A DNA stretch of 64,000 bases from Sipunculus nudus (Eukaryota > Annelida > Sipuncula > Golfingiida > Sipunculidae): positions 994,501 to 1,058,500 of the forward strand of contig CM049315.1 of assembly GCA_026874595.1 (NCBI GenBank), given 5' to 3'. The notes under the pieces are model-generated. The model was not told the DNA's origin and did no database searches. It saw only the letters and a program-made list of their open reading frames with translations. Made by a program: the position numbers and the translations under genes. Below are positions 10,738 through 23,372 of the stretch, piece after piece (position 1 is the first letter of the stretch; every line of letters starts with the position of its first letter).

Positions 10738-12200
10738 AACTAGACGACCATAGGTCGAACGCTTGCCGGAAATCGGAAGTGAAACACAGACGGACAGAAA
10801 GAACATATTGTCGGTTTTCTATTAATGGAATGACTCTCAGGGCCATTGCTAAGAATATGTGGCCCGTAGAATGACATATGAGACAAAAGAACAGGCAAGC
10901 AGACAAAACTGACAACAAAAGACGAACAGACAGACATAGGGACTTTGTGAGACAAGATTGACACCAGATGACATAACCTAGTGATTGAGAAGATTCAAAG
11001 GAAGAAAATGAGTTATAATTTATGTAATTTAGATTTATAGTTTTGGAGGTATGGCGAATTAATGATATACTTGGGAGGCTCGACTGTAGCGCCCTCTAGC
11101 AGACATATTCCGAAGACGACAAATGCGTTTCGTATTATTAGTGTATGACATGAGATGTCCCAGTTTTAAAAGGATTCCGTCAAAGCTATGGCCTGTAGAA
11201 TGCTATATGTAAGGCGTAAGAACCAGCAAGCAGGCGACTTTGAGGATAACGGTCAAACAGATGGACACACTGACAAAGTGACAGAAGATTGAAACCAGAT
11301 GCCTTAATCAGGTTATGGAGAAGATTCAAAGGAAGAAAATAAGCTATAGTTTATATAACAGAGGCTTTTGGTGTAGAGATATGGCCAATACAATGATATG
11401 TGTGTGAGGGTCGTGTGCAGCGCCCACTAGTGGCCATATCCGGAAAATGAAAAATTTATTTCTAGATATTAGTGTAAGACATAAGATGTAATATTTTCAA
11501 AAGGATTCCGTCAAAACTATGGCCTATAGAATGCTATATGTGAGACGCAAGAGCCAACAATTAAGCAAGCGAATTTGAGGACAACTGACAAACAGACGAA
11601 AACACTGACAAAGTGACTCAAGATTGAGTCCAGATGACTAATCCAGGTTATGGAGAAGACTCAAAGGAAGAAAAAAGCTACAGTTTATGTAACTGAGGTT
11701 TATAGTTTTGGAGATATTGCCAAAGCATGATATGCTGGGAGAGGTTCGAGTTCAGCGCCCCCTAGCGGCCATATCCAGAAAATGAACAATTGGTTTCGAG
11801 ATATTAGTGTAAGACTTAAGATGTAATAGTTTCAAAAGGATTCTTTCAAAACTGTGGCCCGTAGAATGCTATATTTGAGACGCAAGAGCAAGAAGGCGAA
11901 TTTGAGGACAACTGACAAACAGACAGACACACTGACAAAGTGACACAAAATTGTGACAAGATGACTACACCAGGTTATGGAGAAGACTCAGAGGAAGGAA
12001 ATAAGCTATAGTTTATGTAATTGAGGCTTAAAATTTTGGAGATATGGCCAAATATGATATGTTGGGGAGGTTCGCATCCAGCACCCCCTAGCAGCCCTAT
12101 CCAAAAAAATGAAAAAGCAAATTCGAGATACTAGGGTAAAACTTGAAATATATCAGTTTTAAAAAAAATTCCTGCAAAACTGTGGCCTCCAGGGCAAGAT
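10738..12200 (+). repeat. ~330-bp diverged tandem repeat, about four units
   Basis: A GCGCCCNCTAGNNGCCATATCC-like block recurs at about 11091, 11421, 11755 and 12080 (spacings of about 330, 334 and 325). Other shared phrases are 'ttccgtcaaaactatggcc', 'gacaaacagac', 'caggttatggagaagactca' and 'gatattagtgtaagac'. Units differ by substitutions and small indels, so the array is old compared with the flanking C copies. No coding signal. Confidence 0.8.
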
Positions 12201-12525
12201 TAATGAAATATCGAAATATCTCGTTTAATGAGATATCTTACGAGATATTGCCAGACTTTTAATAAAATCATGTAGTATTAAACGAATGCAACCTAATGGA
12301 AAAAACTAGACCTCTCTAGCATTAAAACTGACAAAGTCCATTGATTTTCAAATATGATAATTTTTCCCCGAAAGTGTGTCACCATGGAAACGGCAAATTT
12401 GAGTCAAGTACCCACCAGAAGAAAGGCCATTGGATGACGATTAAAATGAGCTATAGTTCAAGTAGATACGACTAACAGTTACAAAGATATGAAGAAAAAC
12501 CCGTTTTGTATACTTTTGATGACCT
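12201..12525. other. Spacer with AATATCTCGT inverted repeat
   Basis: Contains AATATCTCGT and ACGAGATATT about 13 bp apart (12212-12246 region), forming a 10-bp perfect hairpin. Nothing else recognised. Confidence 0.5.
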
Positions 12526-14505
12526 CGCCAGATTGTATAATTCAGAACACACAGTTTTTAATTATTCCTTATACCAGACCGTGACTCCGGTCACACCAGC
12601 CTATATTTCTCTTCAGGTTTTACACCTTAAATAAACCATCTAGTCCCAACATTAACTTTTTTTACCTCCTTAGGCTAATACTGACATTGTGTCAAGCGCC
12701 GGTGGCTCTGCCCCGTCCCCCTCCTCCCCCCCTCATCGCCTGAACTCGGGAGAGGCCGACTATCCAATAGCCGCCTGCAGCTACAAAACGTCTTGCACCG
12801 TTCACGGACGACTGTTTCGTCGCCTCTTATAGTATCTTATTTTCAATGCAACTGCAACATATTGGCAACTGTAAGTGCATTTTACTTTAGTTATTGTGTA
12901 TTTTGGTCTAAGAATACACGGGTCGTACTACTCATAACCGCCATAACAGAAGCAGTTAGAATGTATATGTAGTGGCGACAATGTTTTATGTACTGTTCCA
13001 GTTTTTAGGCATAATGGACTTTATGAAACAGGAAATTTATGCAATTAGCTTATCATGACAGAATGTTGTCTTAAAACAATAAGATACTTCAATTACTGAG
13101 GGGTTTTTCTCCCTTTTATTGTCACAGAACATAGAGGGGTTAGAATCCCTCCAAAGTGCATTCATGGGGTGGTGACTATAAAATGTACTCTTAGATATAT
13201 CTAACATTTTATAGTCACCCTTGGTGGCAAACTAACCGAGGGCGAAGTAAATACCCCGTATGTTATATAATTCAGCTGATTAACAGATTTCCTCATCAGG
13301 AATAAAATGGTTACAAATACAGATCTGCCTAAATTCGGAAATAACAGACATCGTGAGAACAAAGAAAGTGGATAACTTTCACTTTTGTGTGCCTTCTGAG
13401 AGAAATTGGCTTCCGTCCATGCTTGATCATTAAAGCCTTGTGTGATGACCATGTAAACCCAGTTTATCATGTTTATAGGTCACAGTGAGTCTGGTGGGGT
13501 CGGGCGGTGTTCTGCTGATCAAGTTGATGTAAACTGCCCCGTGTAGCCACAGCCTCAGATGCAGACCTAAGCACTTGTGTAATACAATGTGTTATAACCA
13601 GGCGGGCCACGTGATGAAAGTACTAATCAGCTGATGGGCCCATTTCGTACAAGTTTGCATTTTCACACTGAATTTTGTTTAAGTGTGTGGGCTCCAACAA
13701 AAATACCATTATCCCGGAATCAGCCCAAGAATGTCTAACAAAGTGAGACAACTTTTCCTTCTCTCATTTCTTATTTAGCAACTAAGTGAGAGTGATTTAT
13801 ATAATGCCAGTGTCCCTGTGTCGCTCAACGTGACTGGTACTTGTATGAACAATTTCAAAATAAGAAGAAAAAATGGTGGTGTGACTTTGAGGGGGGACAG
13901 GGTTACGTTAATACAGTGTTAATTTCAGCATACTTCAGGGTATAGATCTCCTACAACTGCTGTCCATGGCAACTTGCTAAAGAATTTCATTTTATCGCAC
14001 CGTCTATCTCAAAACAGCCCTGAATCAGTATATGCTCAAAATCTGCTCTGCATTAAGAAAACATTTATCGCTGTTGGAGCTATTTCAAAGCAGCAGTGCG
14101 TTAGCATATGCTGAAAATCTGCTTTCTGAAATCCACACTGGACTCGCTGGTACATCATGAGGCAGCAGAGAAAAAGCAGGAGTTGCTTTATCTGCCAAGA
14201 TGGCTATTTCAGTACAGCATATATTCAGTACATCTGCTGTAAATATACTGAGATTCAGTAGTTATGGAGCATATGCTCTAAACTACTGATTCTAGCAGCA
14301 GATATTGAGCAGAGAAGACAGGCACATAGTCACATCTGCTGGATTGCTGCTCCAGTTGTCAGCATAATATGAGTACAAATACAGCACAAATACAGCAGCT
14401 GCTCCAAAAGCAGCATATGCTGAACTTTGGTATGGGCATTGTTCACAAAAGAGTTTTCACCATACTAAATGGACCATGATTTTAGGTTTGTTGGATAAAA
14501 AAAAA
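12526..14505 (+). repeat. Repeat C, copy 2 (near-identical direct copy)
   Basis: Aligns with 8701-10737 from 'cgccagattgtataattcag' through 'ggtttgttggata' plus an A-run. In the 270 bp around 13201-13470 I count about nine substitutions against copy 1, roughly 3%. It lacks the first 320 bp of copy 1 and about 110 bp near 12830, and has an extra segment near 13096-13131. The two copies and the tandem array between them may be a local duplication rather than two insertions. Confidence 0.8.
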
Positions 14506-15669
14506 ATAATTCTATGAAGTTTCTTGGATGATTATTGTCTCAGGAATCGGATAAATCTTCTTGGTAATCTTGATCACTGATTCTTTACCGATGTGAGATC
14601 CTGGTTCAATTGTCAACCCATCATCTAAAAAGCAAACATAAAAGATCATGCTTAACAAGATCAAAAGTAGAGAAATATTGCTTACTTAATAATAAGTGTA
14701 GTATGTTTCTTCCTGAGATATGTATTTAACAGAATGACTCAATGTATACATCTTTACGAAACATCCTTTTTTGAATATATTCATCTGCTGGAACTGGAAT
14801 AACAAACTGAAAAGATAACATCAATTGCCAATCATTTAAATGGATTTTCTAATGAAATTTCTGGAAAATATGTGGTAGTGATGTGAAAAATCTTTATACT
14901 AGAAATATTTTGCTATGTCTTTTGGGTTTACCATAATGAGACATAGCAAAATATTAATGATGGAATTATTTGGATAGCATAGGAATTATCTGGTACCAAA
15001 AGGCTAAGCTATGCACTTCTGTCCTAAGATCTTGTACCTACAATAAGTCATATTTTTACAATAAAAGGTAGTGTATACTGACATCACTCATTTTATGTCC
15101 ACTCGAAGCATTTTTGAAGTTTGATAGGTATATCTGCTGGCTTACTTTTAATGAGAATTGAGGAAAATAACATATGTTTAACATAATATTATGCTTTGTC
15201 TGCATGTGACAAATTATTTTATATTTTTTTTTTAAATAATAAACATCTCTATTATTAAATATCGATTAAGTAACGATAATTGGTCACCCGACTTTTGTTT
15301 GAGAGCGAAAATCAACAGATAACTATAATAATTCCAAGAATCAAAAATGAAATGAAACACACTCATAAAGATGGCATGACCTCCCTGATATTTAAGTATA
15401 TGTAGAATCATATCACATTCTAAGATTATTGGCGATATATTGTAACTCCTACCTTTATTCATCAGTTATTCTTCAAATCTACTTGCCTATTGGGCAAGTA
15501 TCTTGCAAGAATGTCTGCAAATATATTTGCAAATATAAGAAAAAAAATGTCCTCTAACATTATGTTTATCAGGCATGGACAGGCAAATATTCCAATTCTG
15601 ATTATTTGTTTTTTTTTTGGTGGAGGTAATCGCTTCGAGTTTTTTAATGCTTGCTTAACTATTATTATG
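14506..15669. other. Unassigned AT-rich sequence
   Basis: No gene or repeat recognised. Short open frames near 15232-15678 are AT-rich and lack domains. Confidence 0.5.
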
Positions 15670-15948
15670 TACATCTAAAGAGTCCCATTCCAGTTTCAGA
15701 CTAGTAGACAGGAGCTTATACCCGGTTGTCCTGTCAACCAAGGTCGGTGCCACTCCTGCTGGTCCTGGGTGTATGCTGATGTCGAAACACAAAGGAACGC
15801 CCGAAAGGCGCACTCGTTTGTGAGTAAAACATGACTGTTTGGCACAGTCTCCCCGTTAAGCCTGCAGAGTGCTGAACCTCGATACAGATTCGAAATCATG
15901 ATATCCCGGGTTTGAGTCCTGCGCTCTACCCCTGAGCAACAGAAGCCG
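15670..15948 (-). mobile_element. tRNA-derived SINE-like element
   Basis: Read on the minus strand, the element starts near 15948 with a tRNA-like head: an A-box-like TTGCTCAGGGG and a B-box-like TTTCGAATC about 40 bases downstream, the spacing of a pol III internal promoter. The anticodon-stem region does not pair well, so it is not a functional tRNA. A body of about 200 bp follows with a GCGCCTTTCGGGCG stem-like motif, fading near 15670. Target duplications were not identified. Confidence 0.55.
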
Positions 15949-18900
15949 ATCTGATTACTTGAAAATATTTATTTGATGTGCTTTTTTGCAACTTTGTGCA
16001 AAATGTGCAAAAATCAAGTGGTAGTTGATGCAAGGTTACCCAGGATCAACGTGTTGTTCTTCATCTTTGCAAGTTTTGCTAAGAAATGTTAAGTATGAAT
16101 TTTCAGAAAAAGTATACAGATTTATAGGTAAATGGTATTAATAACCGTGGCACAGGTCAATTTTTTATCTAATGAGTAGTAACTGTTTGCCTTAACATAA
16201 AGGCAACTGTAGGTGCCACCAGCATTCGGTTACAAACAATATGACTGATCAGTAAGCACGTCAACTTTCAGGATTGCCGTAAAATATAAGTTTTAGTGTG
16301 AATTTTCACTTTCAATCAGCTTATAATGGCAATGTGTTGCAAAATAAGAAATTGTGGGGCTATCATTCCTCCTGACAACTACATATGCTTTAATGAACTT
16401 TTCTCTTGTATTACCTTTTCACTTTAAAACATTTGTTTGATAAAACAGTGGGGAAACATAAAGGTGGCATAATCCTTATTGTGTGCTGTATATTCTCATA
16501 TACTGGTCTGAAGTATAGCATCCAAAATAATTTAATAAGGACTATAATTCAGTAAAATCAGGGCAATAACTAATTATTGATATAATATACAAGAGTTTTT
16601 GAATATTTGCCTGACAGCCATAATAAATATAAAAGGAGTCTCAAATTTGAAGGCGCATACCCCCTCTTGGTTAAAATAATAGATTTTAATATTAGGAAAG
16701 AATATTAGATATTAGACAGGTCTGTAATTTGATGGGTTGGAACCCTCAAGGGCAGCAATCGCCCTATGGATTTGGGAAAAAAATATCACTTATATTCTCT
16801 TGACATACTGCGCGATAGAAAATCACGTTTTAATCTGGTGGCCATATTGGATTTTCAGTGGGCCTGTCACGCCACAGATCTGGAGCCCTCATAGACGCTA
16901 ATCATACCAATGAATTTGAGTAAGATCAAAAATATTATCTTTGAGATACTGTGTGCGAAAAATTGCGTCACTGATGGACGAACGTAAAAACAAGATGATC
17001 ACTAAAGAGCATGCATGCTTTTCAATTATGGCCTTAATAATTATGAACAGTATTTACTTCGCGCCAAATCCCTGATATAATCAGACTCATATATATTGCT
17101 AACAAACATGCTTGCTGCCTGATATTTGCCAGTCTCAAAATAGCTATTTGAATAGCCTACAAAAGGTTCAGGTGCCCCCCCCCCCCCAGATAATAAAATA
17201 AATTAATGTTAGATCAACATAAAATACAAATTTCGAAACAATCCTAGTGAACTGATAAATTCGTGCTTCTGTATTAATATTACTCAATACAGACCTTTTG
17301 CACTGACGTTTCATCAATGTTAGTCCTATTTAAAAAAAAATGTCTTTTGACTAATACTTTGCAAAATCATTGGAACGTATGTTTGATAGAAGTACATTAT
17401 TTTATTGTAATGGTAAAATGCAAAGTATCTGATATATAATCTGTGAATGCTATTTGTCAGTCTAGCGATCGGATCTGCAAATATACATATGTATGGAAAA
17501 AGATGGTGCTACCATAGCATTTTTCAGTGTATAAAGATATCAAAGGGTCACATATATAGCATATTATCATCAATTATTATTCATTAATAACTGAGATGTT
17601 GGAGGATTTTCTTTTTGCTAAATGGACCAGTTTTAGTAAAATATCATAGATGATGAGAGGTAAAACTCTCACATGACTCTTGGATGTCAGTCTCTAAATC
17701 ATAGAGAGAACCACTACCTGATAAGAAAATGAAATGAAAAAGGGATTCCGTGCATTAATTTTATTTAGAAATTGCAGCTGGATTTTGGATTTTCACTTTA
17801 AATTAACTGATTAGATAATACCTCATTTCTGTTATTCACATTGTTCAAGAATTATATTTGGCCTATGTTTTTGTAAATATCTCCATACTAAAAAGGGATT
17901 TCAGGTCTGACAGAGAGACTCATTCTATATTAATTTAAGACAAGTCACATGTAAGAGTGCAGAGTTTACTATTACATAAAAATCAGGTGCCATTCTCAAT
18001 ACCAATCTTGAATTTCCATATAAACCATTCAACATTTGGCACCAATATTCAAATACAGTAGGTCGAGCTATAAAAATGAATAAGCGCAGTAAATTTCTTC
18101 ATTTTATTGGGAAACTGGGGCTTTTTTCATCATTGATGCTCTAAATTGATTGATTTTGGTGAAACATAAAACCTGTGAGGTGACCTTCATGAGGAGCTGT
18201 TTGTGGCAATGTTGTCAAAAATCTGCAAGTAGGGTGGCACACATGCATGTGTGAAGTATATACATTATTTTATTTTCTTGAGCTATTATTATAAATGTTA
18301 TTAAACAGCATTTAACATTCGGAAAATGTTACTTTCAAGGTGTTCACGGAGCTAATACTAATTTGCCTGGAGATTCCTGCAGGACCTGTCATGATGTTTA
18401 CCAAGATCTTTCTGGTAAGTATCATGTGTCCTGTTAATGGCTTGACCGAAAGATACTGAACTAAGTTCAGATCCAGAGAGGGTTTTGGGGGTTTGGGACA
18501 TTCCTTCCCTGCTCTCGGCAAATATCTTTTTTTTATCCGACTTTTGAATTATGCACAATATTGCTTCGAATCCCCTAAAATGCATTATTTCCCATACATT
18601 TACACAATATTTAATTTTAGGTATTATAAATCCTAGTAGAGTTTATATCTGGCCTCAGTTATTTTTTTCGAGGCTCATTACATTGCGTGCCTACTTTGGG
18701 GGAGAGGGGGGTTCTCCAGATATCACATGAGTGCCTGGCCATATATCATAAAGTATACGCATTTAATATATGTATATTTACGGTGTATTTGTTATATAAT
18801 TCATTTATTATATATAAAGTGTGTGCCTTGACATCTCTCTTGACACCCCCCTTTAGAAAAAAAAATAAAAAAATCCGGGATTGTAATGATCAAAGACCCA

Positions 18901-19300
18901 TCACAATAGCTAAGCATGGCTGAAAGTTTGAACTAAAGAGGCTCATTTTACATGTTTTAACTGACCTATTAGTTATAGGTGGTTTTACTGGATTGGTTAC
19001 ACAAATATTACACAGTCCCTAGCCCTAATATACACTGTACAGCAAAAGACAGCAGTAAAAATGCTCTTAACTGTTGTTTTCTGTGGGGAATCCCCATAGT
19101 GACCCTGCTGACCTGCTTCATTAATATTCAAATATTGGGTTTATTACCAGGTTTAAGGAGTTAGTATTTGGTCTGGCTAAACCTTCTTTGGTCCTCCTTT
19201 GTGCATACTGTTTAGACTACACCGATAATCCCGTTCTAGCCAGTCCGAGATTAAGCAAATCCATGGACTATATTAGGTTTACTTAATCAGTTTTTATGCA
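15949..19300. other. Unassigned AT-rich intergenic sequence
   Basis: Long AT-rich stretch with no recognisable protein domain, RNA gene or element end. A short C-run at about 17175 and A-runs near 17330 and 18858 are the only low-complexity features. Small open frames (for example 18312-18585 and 18687-19164) show no known motif. Confidence 0.5.
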
Positions 19301-19311
19301 TACAGGCCTTA

Positions 19312-19700
19312 GAATGCTTTTCGAACCCGCTTTGGATGATTTTTGCACATTCCGGCAGTATTACCTCTTGAATGCAATTCGAATGTTGTTGGAACAAAAT
19401 AAATTTATTCAGAATGCTGTTAGAATGCGGTTCAATAATATGTTGGATGCACTTCCAATGACCTACCAGTCCGGTTCGATTGCCGGCCGAAGTTGGATGG
19501 CGTCTCGAATGCTGTACGAATGCAAACAGAACGCTCTCGAAATGGCCGCCTAATACGGTTGGAACGTTCAAACATTCAAACAGAATGTAGCTTGAACACT
19601 TAAAATGTACTTCAAATGTACATCGAATGAAATATGAATGTCCCGACTGTATAAAAATGTCGCCGGAATGGTTCCGATAGGCATGAAATGGTGCAGAATC
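19312..19700 (+). repeat. 11-bp periodic degenerate repeat (GAATG units)
   Basis: A GAATGCNNTTC-like unit recurs with an 11-bp period. GAATG/GAACG/GGATG variants start at 19312, 19323, 19334, then 19370, 19381, 19392, then 19412, 19423, 19445, 19456, 19478, 19489, then 19507, 19518, 19529, and again at 19562. Phase shifts separate the blocks. The sequence right of the 67-bp array (22080-22380) contains ATTC-bearing phrases that could be a continuation, but I could not establish a clear period there. Confidence 0.7.
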
Positions 19701-19833
19701 TAGCATAAGTCACAGCCAAACACCATAGAATATTAACCCTCTGGACCACGTTGTTTTGCTCGTTGCATGATTCACCAGATGGCCGTCCGCCAGAAACAGG
19801 AGAAGAAAACCCAGATGTATCAGAAGTTATGAA
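19701..19833. other. Left flank of the 67-bp array
   Basis: Unique-looking sequence ending in 'gttatgaaggaga', which resembles the 'taatgaaggagc' part of the array unit and may have seeded the expansion. Confidence 0.4.
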
Positions 19834-22028
19834 GGAGACCCACAGTCCTTCAACTACCTCAGGATGGAACCTGCCATGTTTAATGAAGGAGCTCAGAGTA
19901 GAAGACCCACAGTCCTTCAACTACCTCAGGATGGAACCTGCCATGTTTAATGAAGGAGCTCAGAGTAGAAGACCCACAGTCCTTCAACTACCTCAGGATG
20001 GAACCTGCCATGTTTAATGAAGGAGCTCAGAGTAGAAGACCCACAGTCCTTCAACTACCTCAGGATGGAACCTGCCATGTTTAGAGAAGGAGCTCAGAGT
20101 AGAAGACCCACAGTCCTTCAACTACCTCAGGATGGAACCTGCCATGTTTAATGAAGGAGCTCAGAGTAGAAGACCCACAGTCCTTCAACTACCTCAGGAT
20201 GGAACCTGCCATGTTTAATGAAGGAGCTCAGAGTAGAAGACCCACAGTCCTTCAACTACCTCAGGATGGAACCTGCCATGTTTAATGAAGGAGCTCAGAG
20301 TAGAAGACCCACAGTCCTTCAACTACCTCAGGATGGAACCTGCCATGTTTAATGAAGGAGCTCAGAGTAGAAGACCCACAGTCCTTCAACTACCTCAGGA
20401 TGGAACCTGCCATGTTTAATGAAGGAGCTCAGAGTAGAAGACCCACAGTCCTTCAACTACCTCAGGATGGAACCTGCCATGTTTAGAGAAGGAGCTCAGA
20501 GTAGAAGACCCACAGTCCTTCAACTACCTCAGGATGGAACCTGCCATGTTTAATGAAGGAGCTCAGAGTAGAAGACCCACAGTCCTTCAACTACCTCAGG
20601 ATGGAACCTGCCATGTTTAATGAAGGAGCTCAGAGTAGAAGACCCACAGTCCTTCAACTACCTCAGGATGGAACCTGCCATGTTTAATGAAGGAGCTCAG
20701 AGTAGAAGACCCACAGTCCTTCAACTACCTCAGGATGGAACCTGCCATGTTTAATGAAGGAGCTCAGAGTAGAAGACCCACAGTCCTTCAACTACCTCAG
20801 GATGGAACCTGCCATGTTTAATGAAGGAGCTCAGAGTAGAAGACCCACAGTCCTTCAACTACCTCAGGATGGAACCTGCCATGTTTAGAGAAGGAGCTCA
20901 GAGTAGAAGACCCACAGTCCTTCAACTACCTCAGGATGGAACCTGCCATGTTTAATGAAGGAGCTCAGAGTAGAAGACCCACAGTCCTTCAACTACCTCA
21001 GGATGGAACCTGCCATGTTTAATGAAGGAGCTCAGAGTAGAAGACCCACAGTCCTTCAACTACCTCAGGATGGAACCTGCCATGTTTAATGAAGGAGCTC
21101 AGAGTAGAAGACCCACAGTCCTTCAACTACCTCAGGATGGAACCTGCCATGTTTAATGAAGGAGCTCAGAGTAGAAGACCCACAGTCCTTCAACTACCTC
21201 AGGATGGAACCTGCCATGTTTAGAGAAGGAGCTCAGAGTAGAAGACCCACAGTCCTTCAACTACCTCAGGATGGAACCTGCCATGTTTAATGAAGGAGCT
21301 CAGAGTAGAAGACCCACAGTCCTTCAACTACCTCAGGATGGAACCTGCCATGTTTAATGAAGGAGCTCAGAGTAGAAGACCCACAGTCCTTCAACTACCT
21401 CAGGATGGAACCTGCCATGTTTAATGAAGGAGCTCAGAGTAGAAGACCCACAGTCCTTCAACTACCTCAGGATGGAACCTGCCATGTTTAGAGAAGGAGC
21501 TCAGAGTAGAAGACCCACAGTCCTTCAACTACCTCAGGATGGAACCTGCCATGTTTAATGAAGGAGCTCAGAGTAGAAGACCCACAGTCCTTCAACTACC
21601 TCAGGATGGAACCTGCCATGTTTAATGAAGGAGCTCAGAGTAGAAGACCCACAGTCCTTCAACTACCTCAGGATGGAACCTGCCATGTTTAATGAAGGAG
21701 CTCAGAGTAGAAGACCCACAGTCCTTCAACTACCTCAGGATGGAACCTGCCATGTTTAATGAAGGAGCTCAGAGTAGAAGACCCACAGTCCTTCAACTAC
21801 CTCAGGATGGAACCTGCCATGTTTAATGAAGGAGCTCAGAGTAGAAGACCCACAGTCCTTCAACTACCTCAGGATGGAACCTGCCATGTTTAGAGAAGGA
21901 GCTCAGAGTAGAAGACCCACAGTCCTTCAACTACCTCAGGATGGAACCTGCCATGTTTAATGAAGGAGCTCAGAGTAGAAGACCCACAGTCCTTCAACTA
22001 CCTCAGGATAGAACCTGCCATGTTTAAT
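19834..22028 (+). repeat. 67-bp minisatellite, 32 full units plus a partial one, with variant-unit pattern
   Basis: Units of 67 bp begin GAAGACCCACAGTCC and include CTACCTCAGGATGGAACC. Unit starts at 19834, 19901, 19968 and so on reach 21978 with an exact 67-bp step. Most units read TTTAATGAAGG, but six read TTTAGAGAAGG. The variant starts at about 20081, 20483, 20885, 21220, 21488 and 21890, spaced 6, 6, 5, 4 and 6 units. Sequence identity between units is otherwise almost complete, so amplification was recent and went through multi-unit blocks. The unit is not a multiple of 3 and open frames through it are incidental. Confidence 0.97.
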
Positions 22029-23200
22029 AAGGCCAAGGATAAACAAGCGGGATACTAAGTAATATGACGAAGGCGCTACCTCTAGGCCAGAAGCTCGCCA
22101 TCACTGTGAAGTTCCTGAATTCAGGTGACAAGCACCCGACCCTAATGTACATCTTCCACGTGGCAAGAAACACCATCAGTCTCATCATCAGGTTTTCATG
22201 TGATTTGGCGGTGTTCTTAATTACGGCCGGAATCATTTGAGGGCCAATCGGGACGTTCCGACTGTATTTGAGCAGCATTCTAGCGCCAATCAAAAATTCC
22301 GAGGGCTTCGAATTCAACCTGAATTCTTTTACTATCGAACTATATTCCGGCTAATTCATGGCGCATTTGGGACATTCTGTCTATTTCTTATAATAAAATA
22401 AAGCCAATGGTTTTAATTACCTGTTATCATATGTTAAGATACCTCTCTGGCGACACTTGTGGCCCCGCCAAAAGCCCGATTTATGCGAAATAAAAATAAA
22501 ATGGTTATGAAGAAAGACCTTGACAAGTTCATGCTAGGAAATTAATCCAATAAAAACTGCCACAACGGCACGTGCAAATAACCCCGTTTGGTAGCTTATA
22601 GGTAAAACAATATCAATCGTGACAGCACTCCAATGGACCATTCATGTAAGTACGGCTGTCTATCACGCGTTTCTGGTATTGAATCTTTCTGTGCGTCCAG
22701 GGGATCTTGGTGACTGAGCAACATTTGATCAAGCAGTCCCCGTGATAATCTCAACATTACGGGAACTTCAGCTTCATCGAATCAAAACATGGAATACCTA
22801 AGGGTTTCAGTGCTTCGGCCAAATGCAGACTACAGTTCCTGAATCGCCATCAGAACACATCCGGTTTCTTCCTTCTGCTTAGTGCGGGTTAAACCAGTCA
22901 AAATATGGTTCACATCATCTAGAATCATACAATCGATTACCAGACATAGTCCAGTCAACGAAGGTTTCTCATCTGAAATCGATTCATTTATGAGGTCTTA
23001 GTGCACAAATAAACCCCCACCCGTTACCATCCATGACAAATTGTCATTTTCAGCCAAATTTAAATGGCTGCCATTATAAGGGGTGAAATATATAAATTGT
23101 CATAATTCCGTAACTAACTGACATAGAAACGGTACACTTCCGGGAGTTAGGTCAAGGTCAAAGTCAAATTTCGAAGGAAAAATTCCAAACTCGATCTGAT
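22029..23200. other. Right flank of the array and intergenic sequence
   Basis: No gene recognised. From about 23140 a 'gaggtcaaggtcaaagtcaaattt' type segment begins, related to the AGGTCA-rich repeats and repeated near 23460 and 23630. Confidence 0.45.
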
Positions 23201-23209
23201 ATAGGAACC

Positions 23210-23363
23210 CATTCACTGCGCTTCGGCCTTTTGAAATCAGTTCGGCAATCAGTCAAAACAAAAGGCCTCACTCACACCTCCTGGGAGGTCTCCCGGGACT
23301 GGCCTAATACACGTTTGTTTTGACTTTGCCGAACTGATTTAAAAAACCGAAGCGTAGTGAATG
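23210..23363. mobile_element. Foldback MITE with perfect 9-bp target duplication
   Basis: Terminal inverted repeats begin CATTCACTGCGCTTCGG and end CCGAAGCGTAGTGAATG. Subterminal arms (CAGTTCGGC and GCCGAACTG) and GGCCT-rich inner arms make most of the 154 bp foldable. It is flanked by ATAGGAACC at 23201-23209 and again at 23364-23372, a perfect 9-bp duplication. TIR length and duplication size suit a non-autonomous Mutator-like element, although the superfamily is inferred. A second, longer copy is at 44913-45283. Confidence 0.88.
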
Positions 23364-23372
23364 ATAGGAACC

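Noticed and set aside
15890-15948. Functional tRNA gene on the minus strand
   Set aside because: A- and B-box spacing is right but the anticodon stem does not pair and a SINE-like body follows.
19751-20017. Plus-strand frame entering the 67-bp array as a repeat protein
   Set aside because: The unit is not a multiple of three and the frame stops after a few units.
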